A DNA stretch of 64,000 bases from positions 2,170,001-2,234,000 of the forward strand of contig NZ_CP025804.1 of assembly GCF_003352085.1 (NCBI RefSeq). Reading direction: 5' to 3'. Positions within the stretch are counted from its first letter, which is position 1; every line of letters begins with the position of its first letter. Shown here piece after piece: positions 35,054 to 44,745 of the stretch. The DNA is from Sulfitobacter sp. SK012. GTDB lineage: Bacteria > Pseudomonadota > Alphaproteobacteria > Rhodobacterales > Rhodobacteraceae. The translations under genes and the position numbers were made by a program. The notes under the pieces were generated by a model. That model searched no databases. It was not told the DNA's origin and saw only the letters and a program-made list of their open reading frames with translations.

Positions 35054-36553
35054 ATGTATTCTGTGGATTTGTACAGTCGGGTGCGCCGTGCGTGCCATGT
35101 CGAAGGTAAGAACAATAGTGAGGCGGCCCGTCTGTTTGGGATTGACCGCAAAACAGTGGCGAAGATTTTGAAGCATTCGGTTCCGCCGGGTTATCAAAGA
35201 ACGACCGCGCCAGTTCGTCCGAAGTTGGATCCGTTCATTGGGATAATTGATCAGATCCTGAAAGACGATAAACGGGTCATCAAAAAGCAACGCCACACAG
35301 CCAAACGTATTCATGCGCGATTGCGTGATGAACATGGGTTCACTGGCGGGATCACCATCGTCACGGACTATGTTCGTGAGAAGCAGCGACGTACCCAAGA
35401 GGTGTTTGTTCCTCTGGTTCACACCCCTGGCCATGCTCAGGTCGATTTTGGCGAGACCCTTGGTGTGATTGGTGGTGTTGAACGAAAGCTGCATTACATT
35501 GCGATATCGTTGCCGCATTCGGATGCGTTCTTCATGAAGGCATATCCGGCAGAAACGACAGAAGCCTTCTGTGATGGTCACAACGCTGCGTTTGCGTTCT
35601 TCGGTGGTGTGCCCTTGTCGGCACTGTACGATAACACCGTGATAGCGGTTGCAAAGATCTTGGGAGGAGGCAAGCGGATCCGGACCAGAACTTTCTCGGA
35701 ACTACAATCGCATTATCTGTTTGAGGACCGGTTTGGCCGCCCTGGTAAAGGTAACGACAAAGGTAATGTCGAAGGTGTCATTGGCTACGGACGGAGGAAC
35801 TTCCTAATCCCTGCTCCCCGGTTCGATAGTTTTGATGCTTTGAACGCCTGGTTGGAGGAACAATGTTTGAAGCGTCAGGACGATGTTGTTCGCGGGCATA
35901 GTGAGAGTATTGGTGAACGGTTGCTACGAGACCTGGACGCGTTGATGGCATTGCCCCCAACACCTTACGATGCGTGTGATAAGGTCAGTACTCGGGCAAC
36001 TTCAATATCGATGATCCGTTATCGCAATAACGATTACTCCGTCCCTGTCGCCTTTGCCCATCATGAGGTTCAGGTACGCGGCTATGTCCATGAGGTCGTG
36101 ATCGGCTGTGGGACCGAGATTGTCGCCCGACATCGACGATCTTACGAGAAGGCAGATATGATTTTCGACCCGATGCATTACTTGCCATTGTTGGAGCAGA
36201 AGGTTGGTGCTCTCGACCAGGCGGCACCCTTGCAGGGTTGGGATCTGCCCGATGCGTTCACGACCCTTCATCGATTGTTGGAAGCCCGCATGGGTAAGGC
36301 GGGGAAGCGCGAATATGTTCAGATCTTGCGACTATTGGAAACCTTCGAGATGGAGCACGTTCATGCTGCAATCAAACAAGCCTTGGACCTGGGCGCACTT
36401 GGCTACGATGCGATCAAGCATCTGATCCTTTGCCGGATTGAGCGTCGTCCGCCTAGGCTTGATCTCGATATCTATCCTTATCTGCCGAAAGCGGTGGTTG
36501 AGACGACAAAGCCTTCCAGCTATGCCGTGCTGTTGTCCGAGGTGGCCGCATGA
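35054..36553 (+). CDS. istA: IS21 transposase IstA
   Basis: 499 residues from ATG 35054 (GTG 35045 is possible). An N-terminal HTH (NSEAARLFGIDRKTVAKIL) is followed by the DDE integrase core. HAQVDFGET carries the first Asp and DRFGRPGKGNDKGNVEGVIGY surrounds the last acidic residue, with ALYDNTVIA in between. A C-terminal Mu-transposase-like beta domain follows. It cuts and joins the element ends with IstB. It is intact. Confidence 0.93.
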   Translation: MYSVDLYSRVRRACHVEGKNNSEAARLFGIDRKTVAKILKHSVPPGYQRTTAPVRPKLDPFIGIIDQILKDDKRVIKKQRHTAKRIHARLRDEHGFTGGITIVTDYVREKQRRTQEVFVPLVHTPGHAQVDFGETLGVIGGVERKLHYIAISLPHSDAFFMKAYPAETTEAFCDGHNAAFAFFGGVPLSALYDNTVIAVAKILGGGKRIRTRTFSELQSHYLFEDRFGRPGKGNDKGNVEGVIGYGRRNFLIPAPRFDSFDALNAWLEEQCLKRQDDVVRGHSESIGERLLRDLDALMALPPTPYDACDKVSTRATSISMIRYRNNDYSVPVAFAHHEVQVRGYVHEVVIGCGTEIVARHRRSYEKADMIFDPMHYLPLLEQKVGALDQAAPLQGWDLPDAFTTLHRLLEARMGKAGKREYVQILRLLETFEMEHVHAAIKQALDLGALGYDAIKHLILCRIERRPPRLDLDIYPYLPKAVVETTKPSSYAVLLSEVAA

Positions 36554-37314
36554 ACGATACTGTTACTGATACACCGCAGGTTCTGCTCAGGCATCACCTG
36601 ACCAAACTTCGGCTGCCAACCTTCCAAAGCGAATACACCAAACAGGCCCAACAATGCGCCGCAGAGAACAAGGATCATGTCCAATATCTCCTGCGCTTGT
36701 GTGAGCTGGAGCTGATCGAACGTGAGCGACGGATGGTAGAGCGGCGTATCAAAGCCGCGAAGTTTCCGGCAACCAAGAGCCTGGATAGCTTTGACTTCAA
36801 AACGATCCCGTCACTGAACAAGGTGCTGGTGATGGAATTGGCCCGCTGCGAGTACACCGCAAAGCGTCAAAACGTTATCGCGCTAGGACCAAGTGGGACC
36901 GGTAAAACACATGTTGCTCTCGGCCTTGGACTGGCAGCTTGCCAAAAGGGCTTGAAGGTACGTTTCACCACAGCCGCTGCACTGGTTCATGAAATGATCG
37001 AGGCAGTTGACGAACGCCGACTGCAACGACACCAAAAACAACTAGCAGCCCAAGATTTGCTGATCATTGACGAACTTGGGTTCGTGCCACTCTCCAAGAC
37101 CGGGGCCGAGTTGCTGTTCGAAGTGATCAGTCAACGATATGAACGCGGCTCCATCATCATCACATCCAACCTGCCGTTCGATGAATGGACAGAGGTCTTC
37201 GGATCAGAACGCCTCACGGGTGCCATCCTCGACCGCCTGACACACCACGTCCATATCCTGGAGATGAATGGTGAAAGCTATCGGCTGAACCAAAGCCGAA
37301 ACCGCACAGCCTGA
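36550..37314 (+). CDS. istB: IS21 ATP-binding helper IstB
   Basis: 254 residues. AAA+ ATPase with Walker A GPSGTGKTH (about 115), Walker B LLIIDELGF and the sensor region IIITSNLPFDEW, as in DnaC-like IstB. It selects the target and activates IstA. It overlaps istA by four bases, implying translational coupling, and is intact. Confidence 0.93.
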   Translation: MNDTVTDTPQVLLRHHLTKLRLPTFQSEYTKQAQQCAAENKDHVQYLLRLCELELIERERRMVERRIKAAKFPATKSLDSFDFKTIPSLNKVLVMELARCEYTAKRQNVIALGPSGTGKTHVALGLGLAACQKGLKVRFTTAAALVHEMIEAVDERRLQRHQKQLAAQDLLIIDELGFVPLSKTGAELLFEVISQRYERGSIIITSNLPFDEWTEVFGSERLTGAILDRLTHHVHILEMNGESYRLNQSRNRTA

Positions 37315-37494
37315 ACAAACCCAACTGAAGCCAAGGAGCTGACAAATTGGCCAATTTCTCTCCGGGACGCTGACCGATTTTACTCCGGGATTGACAACGG
37401 CGTGCCGATCTGCGTGATCGAGCAGGTGGTCGGTGATAGCGCGCACCACGGCAGCCCCAAATGCTAGCGCAGGTAGACGGCACCCTGTTGGATC

Positions 37495-38309
37495 GGCTCT
37501 GTCAGAAGAAACTAACTTGAGCCGGGCAGGGCGGTTTCGTAGCGTCTAAAGATGATACAATATGACCCATTTCGCTATTTTTAAACAAGTCGTGAGATTA
37601 TCCGCCTGGCGGTAATGTTTTATGTCCGGTTTCCTCTGTCCCTTCGCAATGTTGAAGATTTGCTCAATGAACGGGGCATCGATGTCAGCCATGAAGCCGT
37701 CAGATATTGGTGGCATCGGTTCGGGCCGATGTTTGCTTCCGAGATCCGTAAACGCCGGATCGAAAGTATGAAATCCAGTCGCTGGCGCTGGCACCTGGAC
37801 GAGATGTTCGTGAAGATCAACGGCGAACAGCACTATCTCTGGCGGGCCGTCGATCATGAAGGCGAAATCCTGGAAAGCTTCGTCACAAAGGCACGTGATA
37901 AGAAGGCCGCGTTGAGATTCTTAAAGAAAGCAATGCGGAAGCCCGTCAGTCCCGACCTGATCGTGACGGACGGGCTGGCATCGTATGGCGCGGCTCTGAA
38001 GGAGATGGGCGCTGCAGACAGACAGGAAACGGGCCGCTGGCTGAACAACAGAGCAGAAAACTCACACCTGCCATTTCGAAGACGGGAACGGGCGATGCTT
38101 CGGTTCAGACGGATGCGAAGTTTGCAGAAATTCGCATCCGTCCACGCTTCAGTCTACAATCAATTCAATCAGGAACGCAGCCTTTCAACGAGACCGAATT
38201 TCAAGCTCAACCGCGCCGCTGCTCTTGCCGAGTGGCGTGGTCTCTGCGCGACATAAGGGGCAGCTTCACTGTCCTTGCGGAGACTGTTTCGAATTAGTCT
38301 GGCAGCACC
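37495..38309 (+). mobile_element. IS6-family element, partly decayed
   Basis: The left end GGCTCTGTCAGAAGAAAC (37495) resembles the reverse complement of the right end, GGTGCTGCCAGACTAATT (38309). These are IS6-type imperfect terminal repeats. It contains the transposase described separately. The 8-bp flanks do not match each other, so the original insertion site has been rearranged. A second right-end-like copy follows. Confidence 0.65.
37552..38256 (+). pseudogene. IS6-family DDE transposase with in-frame stop
   Basis: The frame from ATG 37552 reads MIQYDPFRYF, then TAA (37582-37584), then TSREIIRLAVMFYVRFPLSL. IS6 transposases normally have Lys between RYF and TS, so one base change (AAA to TAA) accounts for it. 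The rest is complete: the DDE core HLDEMFVKINGE, VTDGLASYG and NNRAENSHLPFRRRE lacks no acidic residue. Restart at ATG 37615 would give a 213-residue protein without the N-terminal DNA-binding helices, so activity is doubtful. Confidence 0.85.
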
Positions 38310-38388
38310 GTGGCGTCAACTCGATGCGGCATAAAGGGCAGTTTCATTGTCCTTGCAGAGACTGGTTCGCATTCGTCTGACAGCACCG
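38252..38388 (+). repeat. Duplicated IS6-type right end (59-bp direct repeats)
   Basis: Copy 1 lies at 38252-38310 and copy 2 at 38330-38388. They are identical at about 51 of 59 positions and both end in a CAGCACCG-type tip. The unit begins at a CATAA that is the stop of the transposase in copy 1. This indicates the remains of two adjacent IS6-type elements, the second reduced to its end. Confidence 0.8.
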
Positions 38389-38418
38389 CCAACCCACCAT
38401 TTTTGTCATTTAGATTGA

Positions 38419-38999
38419 ATGGCTTTGGTGATTTTTATCGGTGCGTATTTGATTGACACGGGGTCCTGCCGGTCGCGCCGTGCCAGAGATCACGCGCTTG
38501 AGATCCATGAAGTCCGCGATGCCATTATTCCCGGTACGATCAGCATGGCGTTGGAAATGGGCAAAAACGCGCGGGAAGCCCTTGCTAAGGATCAAGACGG
38601 TGCCACGGTTGTTGCGAAAATTGGTGCTGGGTTTGTCGCCTTTCGTGGCGTGGTCGCTGCGAATGATTGGAAGACCGAAGACGGTTTTACAATTGGCAAT
38701 GTTTCGATCGCGGGAATTGATGAATTCAGGAACGACGAATATCGCATTTGGCTCAAGAACGAAAATATGGTTGGTTGAACCATACCGTTCACGCAACAAT
38801 TCCAGATATGATTTGTATGATCGACACTGATACTGGTGCGCCTGTGACGAACCAAAACTACCATGACGGGCAAAGCATAGCAGAGGTCATTTTGCCAGCA
38901 CCGACACAATTTACACCCACCAAAGGGCTGGTTGCATTTGGCCCAGCTTATGCAGGCTTGGATCAGCAATACCGCCCATCAGTCCCCCAAATACCTTGA
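38419..38999 (+). pseudogene. DUF917-type protein, truncated and frameshifted
   Basis: One frame from 38419 reads IPGTISMALEMGKNAREALA...GAGFVAFRGVVAANDW and ends in a stop just after LKNENMVG. The -1 frame continues seamlessly from GWLNHTVHATIPDMICMIDT to VPQIP at 38999. Together they resemble the C-terminal half of DUF917 proteins, which are usually about 350 residues or more. The N-terminal half is missing at the IS6 junction and a one-base loss separates the two frames near 38770. It is a dead remnant. The family assignment is from motif memory. Confidence 0.65.
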
Positions 39000-39014
39000 T
39001 CAAGGATTAGCGCC

Positions 39015-39608
39015 ATGAGTGATGCGAAAGAATACAAGGTTGGTGAGCTTTCAGACAGCATGCCAGCACCGACCCAATACGAGACCAAACCGTTCAAAAA
39101 AGGCCGTCCACCTGCGCCTCTCCAGTTTGAGATTAATCTAACGGCAGAGGCACATGACCGGCAAAGGAAGTCCGGCATGGTGCAGGTGAACATCCCAGGT
39201 TTTTCCCCGGTCAAACTGTATTGCGATGAACAGACCCCGGTTGGCGACGACACAGCGCCGCCGCCTTTGGCATATCTGTGCGCGGGCATTGCATTTTGCC
39301 TGATGACACACCTGACGGACATTTATTCGGCCCGTAAAATCAAGATTAAGTCGATGAATATCGAGCAGAAGATGCGGTTCCAGACCAATCTGAGCAATAT
39401 GCGTGATTTGGGTCATACGACTGAGGGCGAGACGTTGGGCATTGAAACGCATGTGTTGATCGAAAGCGATGAACCCCAAGAACGTATCATGGATCTTATG
39501 GACGAGGCCGAGAATGCCTGCATGGCTCACCATGCTCTTCGCAACCCAATTCCGTGGTCATCTCGTCTGATCTATAACGGGAAAGAAGTCATCAAACGCA
39601 ATGGGTGA
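39015..39608 (+). CDS. OsmC-like protein
   Basis: 197 residues. The family core DDTAPPPLAYLCAGIAFCLMTHL has one conserved Cys (FCLM), and the second Cys lies in ENACMAHHALRN. Two such Cys are the peroxidase pair of OsmC/Ohr proteins, which reduce organic hydroperoxides with thiol partners. The N-terminal 50 residues are unusual and Pro-rich. It starts 16 bp after the DUF917 remnant and was probably in its operon before the IS arrived. The exact oxidised substrate is unknown. Confidence 0.8.
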   Translation: MSDAKEYKVGELSDSMPAPTQYETKPFKKGRPPAPLQFEINLTAEAHDRQRKSGMVQVNIPGFSPVKLYCDEQTPVGDDTAPPPLAYLCAGIAFCLMTHLTDIYSARKIKIKSMNIEQKMRFQTNLSNMRDLGHTTEGETLGIETHVLIESDEPQERIMDLMDEAENACMAHHALRNPIPWSSRLIYNGKEVIKRNG

Positions 39609-39840
39609 TGGCTTCCGGCTTGATTTGACCCAATTTCGATGGGGAACGTGTTTCTGGTTGAGTATCTTGTGGCGAGGGGAAAGGGCAGCGCACAGTTTGG
39701 CCCCGAAACTCGGTTGGCTGCTCTTACGAGAAAGGCAAAAAAATCCATGACTGGTCGGATTTCTACCACCTTAAATGAGGCGGTTCACGCCTGTCAAAAA
39801 AGTGGGATTTTTGAACGAATAGGGAGGACCGCAGTGCGAA

Positions 39841-39869
39841 ATCGCAGGCATTCGACGAATGCCTGCGAT
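39841..39869 (-). terminator. Hairpin downstream of the permease gene
   Basis: A perfect 13-bp stem, ATCGCAGGCATTC and GAATGCCTGCGAT, separated by GAC. It sits 26 bp past the minus-strand permease stop and could also close the OsmC transcript from the other side. The T-tract is poor on either strand. Confidence 0.5.
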
Positions 39870-39894
39870 CTTCTGTGTGGAACCAAAACGCTTT

Positions 39895-40953
39895 CTAGAG
39901 AGCGGTCCAAAGCTGAAACAACAGACCGATGGCGAATGAGCCAGCGAGCGCAATGCCGAGATACAGGCAAAACACTTCCCTTTTGACCAAGGCCCAGACT
40001 GCGATAGCTGCGGGCAACGAGCTGACCCCGCCTGCGACAAGAAATGCCATGCCCGCGCCAGGTGCCATGCCTTGCCCCATTAGACCACCAACCAGCGGCA
40101 AAGCTGCGTACCCGTTCAAATATGCAGGCACACCTACAAGCGTTGCGATCCCAATAGGGGCGAGGCCGGTGCCGCCAAGCGAACGTGCCACCAGATCAGC
40201 AGGCAGCCAGGCCAACATCAGGCTTTCAAGAATGAAGGCGAGGGTCAGCCATTTGGCAAGAAATAGCGTAGTCTTGATACCTTCGCGCCAGAATTTGGCA
40301 ACGCGCGCATCATCGCTCCAGAACTTCCAGACAATGGGTTGTGCCGTGCGGACCTTGGCCCCACCGCAACCCCCATTACCCACACCGTCGCGCAGTGGAT
40401 CCGACAAAGCACCCGAACGGGACAGAAAGTGGACAACAAAGCCTCCAAGAGCGCCCAAACTCAAGGCTGCGATTGTCTTTGCTATCGCGAACTCGATGCC
40501 CAGTACCCCCGTCGTCAGCAAGAACATCGAAGGGTCCATCACCGGCGAAGCAAGCCAGAAGGCCATGACCGCCGAAAGCGGAACGCCCATCGCCAAGAGG
40601 GCGGCAATCAGCGGGATCACACCGCACGAACAAAATGGCGAAAGTCCACCAACTGCAGCTGCGATCAAGATCATGACAGTGGGCGATCCAGTGAAAGCCC
40701 GCGCGATCAGCCCATCAGCACCAGTCGCCCCAGCATACGCCGCTATCCCTACAGAAAGGGCGAGGAAAGGGGCTACGTTAAGCAGGTTTTGGGCTGCAAA
40801 ACCCGCAGTTGTTACGCCGAGTTTCGGTGCAAAAATGAGCAAAACAGTGAGAAGAGCTGCTGAGAAAAGCCAGACCTTTTCCTTTGCCCAGAACCGGTAA
40901 ATCAAGTCATTAGTCCTAGAGCGGGTATTAAAAAAGAGATCAGACATATCCAT
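39895..40953 (-). CDS. ArsP-like permease (PF03773 type)
   Basis: A 352-residue membrane permease with eight to ten helices. The signature GLSPFCSCGVIPLIAALLAMG (CSC motif) and the second-half GVPAYLNGYAALPLVGGL belong to the permease family that includes ArsP, an exporter of methylated or aromatic arsenicals. A central loop has NGGCGG. A divergent or upstream ArsR gene 50 bp away supports a metalloid role. A related thiol or organosulfur permease cannot be excluded. Confidence 0.8.
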   Translation of the reverse strand: MDMSDLFFNTRSRTNDLIYRFWAKEKVWLFSAALLTVLLIFAPKLGVTTAGFAAQNLLNVAPFLALSVGIAAYAGATGADGLIARAFTGSPTVMILIAAAVGGLSPFCSCGVIPLIAALLAMGVPLSAVMAFWLASPVMDPSMFLLTTGVLGIEFAIAKTIAALSLGALGGFVVHFLSRSGALSDPLRDGVGNGGCGGAKVRTAQPIVWKFWSDDARVAKFWREGIKTTLFLAKWLTLAFILESLMLAWLPADLVARSLGGTGLAPIGIATLVGVPAYLNGYAALPLVGGLMGQGMAPGAGMAFLVAGGVSSLPAAIAVWALVKREVFCLYLGIALAGSFAIGLLFQLWTAL

Positions 40954-41001
40954 ATCCTTAATTTTATAGTTTCTTTGGGGTGAGAAAAATTGCTGTGCCC
41001 A

Positions 41002-41316
41002 CTAAGCAGCATCCTCCTGTGTGAGCTTCACCCCTGCGCAACATTGCGATGTAAGGAACGACACAGTTTGGTGCATAACATCGAAATCTACACGGTTTAT
41101 GATCTGCCGCCCCAGCCGTTCTTGAGTCACAAGCTCTGCGTCGACCAGAGTCTTAAGGTGATAGGCAAGCGTTGACGCCGCCATGCCTAAGTGCTGGCCG
41201 ATCTCACCGATATTGAGACCATCGTTTCCAGCCCGCACCAACAATCGGAAGACTGTCAGGCGAGTATCGTGGCCAAGAGCGGCAAGCGAGAGAGCGGCGG
41301 ACGAGTGTTTCATCAT
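41002..41316 (-). CDS. ArsR-family transcriptional repressor
   Basis: 104 residues. A winged-helix HTH (GEIGQHLGMAASTLAYHLKTLVDAELV) and a C-terminal SQCCAGV with adjacent Cys that could bind metalloid. It is upstream of the permease on the same strand and probably regulates it. The start is either of two ATG codons (41316 or 41313). A near-perfect inverted repeat lies 10 bp upstream of it. Confidence 0.85.
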   Translation of the reverse strand: MMKHSSAALSLAALGHDTRLTVFRLLVRAGNDGLNIGEIGQHLGMAASTLAYHLKTLVDAELVTQERLGRQIINRVDFDVMHQTVSFLTSQCCAGVKLTQEDAA

Positions 41317-41325
41317 AACACCAAT

Positions 41326-41345
41326 AAAACTACATATATAGTTTT
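41326..41345. promoter_or_regulatory. ArsR operator candidate
   Basis: The 20-bp dyad AAAACTACATATATAGTTTT has seven-base arms (AAAACTA/TAGTTTT) around six central bases. It is AT-rich like ArsR boxes and lies where the arsR promoter should be. Confidence 0.65.
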
Positions 41346-41717
41346 GTCAAGACGCTTCATTCAATTTTCTGCATTGCAGCCGATGTCTCAAAGGACTCCT
41401 TTTAAGATATTGTCCGCATTCCTGTCGCTGCAACAAAGCGCAGATATCAACGGCTTTGAACCTATAATTGCGATGCTGTGGAAAGTTTGAGTGTCTGCCA
41501 TTGATCTAGGCCAACCCTCGTAACTAAGGGCTAGTGTGAACGACTGTCGGGTTAGCCAGAAAATCCGTGTCCGCAATGGAACCTTGAGCTTACTGGGCCT
41601 TTGGTTGAACTGGAAACTCTAGCAGAATTTTACGCCCAAGCCCCTTGGTGTTTGCTCCACCACCACTCTCTATCGAACCGTGTGAAATCAGCGACGTATT
41701 AGAAACAGCATTAGTCC
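41346..41717. other. Intergenic region without a supported gene
   Basis: Between the ArsR operator and the copA promoter nothing protein-like was found. The short frames on both strands lack motifs and ribosome sites. The stretch could be a degraded gene but I see no family signature. Confidence 0.4.
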
Positions 41718-41748
41718 TTGACCTTCCAGCAACTGGAAGCCCTATGTA
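41718..41748 (+). promoter_or_regulatory. CueR/MerR-type promoter of copA
   Basis: TTGACC (-35, 41718-41723) and TATGTA (-10, 41743-41748) are 19 bases apart, the overlong spacing MerR-type activators correct by bending. Within the spacer CTTCCAG CAA CTGGAAG is a perfect dyad (41723-41739). The cueR-like gene follows copA. Confidence 0.85.
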
Positions 41749-41776
41749 GTGTTCATGTAAGAGCAGGAGCCTCAAC

Positions 41777-44284
41777 ATGAGCAGTCAAAATTCATTCACA
41801 TTTCAGGTCCGCGAGATGACTTGTGCTTCCTGTGTTGGCCGGGTTGAAAAAGCACTATTGGCGGTGCCCGAGGTGCTAGAAGCAAACATCAACTTGGCTG
41901 CAGAAACTGCAACAATTGCTGTTGGAAATGCCTTCGATATGAGTTTGGCCGCTGACGCACTCAAGGACGCTGGATATCCTGCCGAGATGGCAACATTCCG
42001 GTTCTCTATTGAGAATATGTCATGTGCGTCCTGTGTCGGGCGGGTCGAGCAGGCTCTTGCAATGGTGCCAGGTGTTGTAAATGCCTCTGTAAATCTGGCG
42101 CAGGAAGAAGCGACGGTTCAAGCAATTGGCGTAGCGGCAAGTACGATAACGCAAGCCGCAGCCGCCGCAGGTTATCCCGCGAGCTTGCTTGTTGACGAAG
42201 GCAGTGCGGATAGGACCGCGGAGCGAAAAGCAGCAGAATCTGAGCATCTCAAAAATATGACGCTCCTTGCGGCGTTGCTTACTATCCCTGTTTTTATTCT
42301 GGAAATGGGCAGTCACCTGATCCCTGCACTTCATGATTGGGTCATGAACTCACTGGGTATGGATGTGAACTGGGGAATTCAATTTGTCCTCACGACCATC
42401 GTTCTGGCGTGGCCGGGGCGACAGTTCTATCTCAAGGGGTTTCCTGCACTGCTCAAAGGTGCACCTGATATGAATTCGCTGGTGGCACTTGGATCAATGG
42501 CTGCTTGGGGCTTTTCTACAGTCGCACTCTTTGCGCCTTCGCTTTTGCCAAACGGCACGCGTGTGGTTTATTTCGAAGCCGCAGCGGTCATCGTGACCCT
42601 TATTCTTCTCGGGCGATTTCTTGAGGCCCGTGCAAAAGGGCGGACGGGGCAGGCCATTCGAAAGCTTGTGGGTCTTAAGGCAAAGACAGCGCAGGTCGAA
42701 CGAAATGGGCAAATCATTGAGCTGTCGGTGGATGATATTGTGGTCGGTGATCTCGTTCAGGTGCGGCCTGGCGAAAAGATCGCACTCGACGGTATCGTCA
42801 TCAAAGGTGCGTCTTACGTCGACGAAAGCATGATCACGGGCGAACCTATTCCTTCGGAAAAGACAAAAGGCGCTCAGGTGGTGGGCGGTACAGTTAACGG
42901 GACGGGTGCGCTGGTATTTGAAGCCACCAAGGTCGGCAGGGATACCATGCTGGCGCAAATTATCCGCATGGTGGAAGAGGCCCAGGGTGCCAAGCTTCCT
43001 ATCCAGGATTTGGTCAACAAAATTACACTTTGGTTCGTGCCCGCTGTGATGGGCGTTGCGTTGGCTACCTTTGTCGTATGGCTCTTGGTTGGTCCTGATC
43101 CTGCGCTCAGCTTTGCCCTGGTTGCCGCTGTGGCAGTGCTGATTATTGCGTGTCCTTGCGCAATGGGATTGGCAACGCCGACGTCGATCATGGTGGGAAC
43201 AGGGCGCGCCGCAGAGCTGGGTGTTCTATTCCGGCGCGGTGATGCGCTGCAGTCTTTGAATAATGTAAGCACGATCGCGTTGGATAAGACAGGGACTCTG
43301 ACACAAGGTCGTCCAGAGCTAACCGATCTGACTGTTACGGCGGGATTTGCGGAAGACGATGTTTTGAGGCTGGTTGCGTCCGTTGAGGGGACATCAGAAC
43401 ACCCGATTGCTGCGGCAATCGTGCGGCGAGCAGAACAACAAGGGCTAACATTGGCAGGGATTGACGGTTTTAACTCTATCACTGGCTACGGCGTAAGCGC
43501 CGAGGTTGAAGGTCGCAAAATTCTTGTCGGCGCAGACCGCCTTATGGTCCGCGAAGGCATTGCACTTGATCAGGTGGATGGCATTGGAACAAGCTTGGGG
43601 CAGGCGGGTAAGACACCTCTTTATGCTGCAATCGACGGAAAGCTTGCAGCCATCATTGCAGTGTCAGATCCAATAAAACCGAGCACCGCCGAGGCAATCT
43701 TTGCTTTGCATGATATGGGCCTTAAGGTTGCAATGATCACGGGTGACAATCAAGCGACGGCAGATACGATAGCACGTCAGCTTGGGATTGATACGGTTGT
43801 TGCTGAAGTCCTGCCCGAAGGCAAAGTCGCGGCAATTCAAAAGCTGCAGGAAGGCGCGCGCAAGGTTGCATTCGTCGGCGATGGTATAAACGATGCGCCT
43901 GCTTTGGCGCATGCAGATGTCGGCGTGGCAATTGGAACTGGGACCGACGTTGCGATTGAGGCCGCGGACGTTGTGTTGATGTCTGGTGATCTGAAAGGGG
44001 TGGTGAATGCCCTGCACATCAGCCGACGTACCATGCGAAATATTCATCAGAATCTGTTTTGGGCCTTTGGCTATAACGCTCTGCTGATCCCCGTCGCCGC
44101 TGGCGTATTTTACCCTCTGTTCGGACTGATGCTGTCGCCGGCACTTGCGGCGGGGGCAATGGCGCTCTCCAGCGTGTTTGTGTTGTCCAATGCGCTTCGC
44201 TTGCGGTGGATCGCCCCAACCCTCACCGAATCCCGCTCGAATACCAGCGTAAGCCCTGGCCTTGTGTCAGCGGCGGCGGAATAG
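41777..44284 (+). CDS. copA: Copper-exporting P1B-ATPase CopA
   Basis: An 835-residue P-type ATPase. Two N-terminal HMA domains have MTCASC (about 14-19) and MSCASC (about 81-86), and about eight helices follow. The ion site is IACPCAMG (about 457). The phosphorylation loop is DKTGTLTQG (about 503), and the later motifs are TGDN and GDGINDAPA (about 701). CPC with MTCASC-type HMAs is the Cu(I) export subtype. The AGGAG site precedes ATG. It is co-regulated with cueR downstream by the promoter at 41718. Confidence 0.96.
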   Translation: MSSQNSFTFQVREMTCASCVGRVEKALLAVPEVLEANINLAAETATIAVGNAFDMSLAADALKDAGYPAEMATFRFSIENMSCASCVGRVEQALAMVPGVVNASVNLAQEEATVQAIGVAASTITQAAAAAGYPASLLVDEGSADRTAERKAAESEHLKNMTLLAALLTIPVFILEMGSHLIPALHDWVMNSLGMDVNWGIQFVLTTIVLAWPGRQFYLKGFPALLKGAPDMNSLVALGSMAAWGFSTVALFAPSLLPNGTRVVYFEAAAVIVTLILLGRFLEARAKGRTGQAIRKLVGLKAKTAQVERNGQIIELSVDDIVVGDLVQVRPGEKIALDGIVIKGASYVDESMITGEPIPSEKTKGAQVVGGTVNGTGALVFEATKVGRDTMLAQIIRMVEEAQGAKLPIQDLVNKITLWFVPAVMGVALATFVVWLLVGPDPALSFALVAAVAVLIIACPCAMGLATPTSIMVGTGRAAELGVLFRRGDALQSLNNVSTIALDKTGTLTQGRPELTDLTVTAGFAEDDVLRLVASVEGTSEHPIAAAIVRRAEQQGLTLAGIDGFNSITGYGVSAEVEGRKILVGADRLMVREGIALDQVDGIGTSLGQAGKTPLYAAIDGKLAAIIAVSDPIKPSTAEAIFALHDMGLKVAMITGDNQATADTIARQLGIDTVVAEVLPEGKVAAIQKLQEGARKVAFVGDGINDAPALAHADVGVAIGTGTDVAIEAADVVLMSGDLKGVVNALHISRRTMRNIHQNLFWAFGYNALLIPVAAGVFYPLFGLMLSPALAAGAMALSSVFVLSNALRLRWIAPTLTESRSNTSVSPGLVSAAAE

Positions 44285-44294
44285 GAGTTCTCAG

Positions 44295-44690
44295 ATGAAT
44301 ATTGGAGATGTATCAAAGCGTGCTGGCCTGCCGCCAAAGACGATACGCTATTATGAGGAAATCGGACTGGTAGCGCCCGAACGAACCACAAACGGGTATC
44401 GTAGCTTTCAAGATAGCGACATGCACAAACTTGCGTTCTTGGGCCGTTCCCGAGCGTTGGACTTCACCATTGAGGATTGTCGCAATCTCATAGCACTCTG
44501 GGATGATCAGGATCGGGCAAGCGCAGATGTGCGGGCAATTGCAAAAGAGCACTTGGCGCAGGTTGAAAGCAAAATTTTGGATTTACAAGAAATTCAGGAC
44601 ACGCTGTCACATCTTGTGCGTGAATGTACTGGTGATGAGCGGCCTGATTGCCCGATCCTGAAGTCTCTTGAAAAATTCCCAATGAAGTAA
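44295..44690 (+). CDS. cueR: CueR copper-responsive MerR regulator
   Basis: 131 residues from ATG 44295 (AGGAG upstream). The MerR HTH is MNIGDVSKRAGLPPKTIRYYEEIGL and a long dimerisation helix follows. The C-terminal metal loop is CTGDERPDC, i.e. C-x7-C, the Cu(I)-binding loop of CueR. It lies 10 bp after copA in the same direction, so it is co-transcribed with its target and controls its own level through the operator upstream of copA. Confidence 0.93.
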   Translation: MNIGDVSKRAGLPPKTIRYYEEIGLVAPERTTNGYRSFQDSDMHKLAFLGRSRALDFTIEDCRNLIALWDDQDRASADVRAIAKEHLAQVESKILDLQEIQDTLSHLVRECTGDERPDCPILKSLEKFPMK

Positions 44691-44745
44691 CCGGACCCTC
44701 TCGTTTTGGTGGTGTCCGGCCCGAGTGCAATTGGCGTCGGTGGTT

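Larger units (their letters stand above)
34945..37396 (+). mobile_element. IS21-family insertion sequence (about 2.45 kb)
   Basis: Boundaries come from terminal inverted repeats. The left end reads TGTGAATCCCGGAG (34945) and the right end in reverse complement reads TGTCAATCCCGGAG (37396). Each end carries a second inner copy of the CGGAG(A/T)(A/G)AAAT-type motif (near 34997 and 37349-37366), the multiple end repeats typical of IS21. It encodes istA and istB overlapping by four bases. No exact target duplication could be read at the flanks. Both genes are open, so it could be active. Confidence 0.85.

Noticed and set aside
34945..37396. Target-site duplication around IS21
   Set aside because: Flanking bases do not match on the two sides.
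37397..37494. Fragment between IS21 and IS6 (minus strand AFGAAVVRAITDHLLDHADR-like)
   Set aside because: Too short to assign to a gene; possibly part of an older mobile piece.
39639..39986. 115-residue plus-strand frame
   Set aside because: No motif; covers a hairpin and the end of the permease gene.
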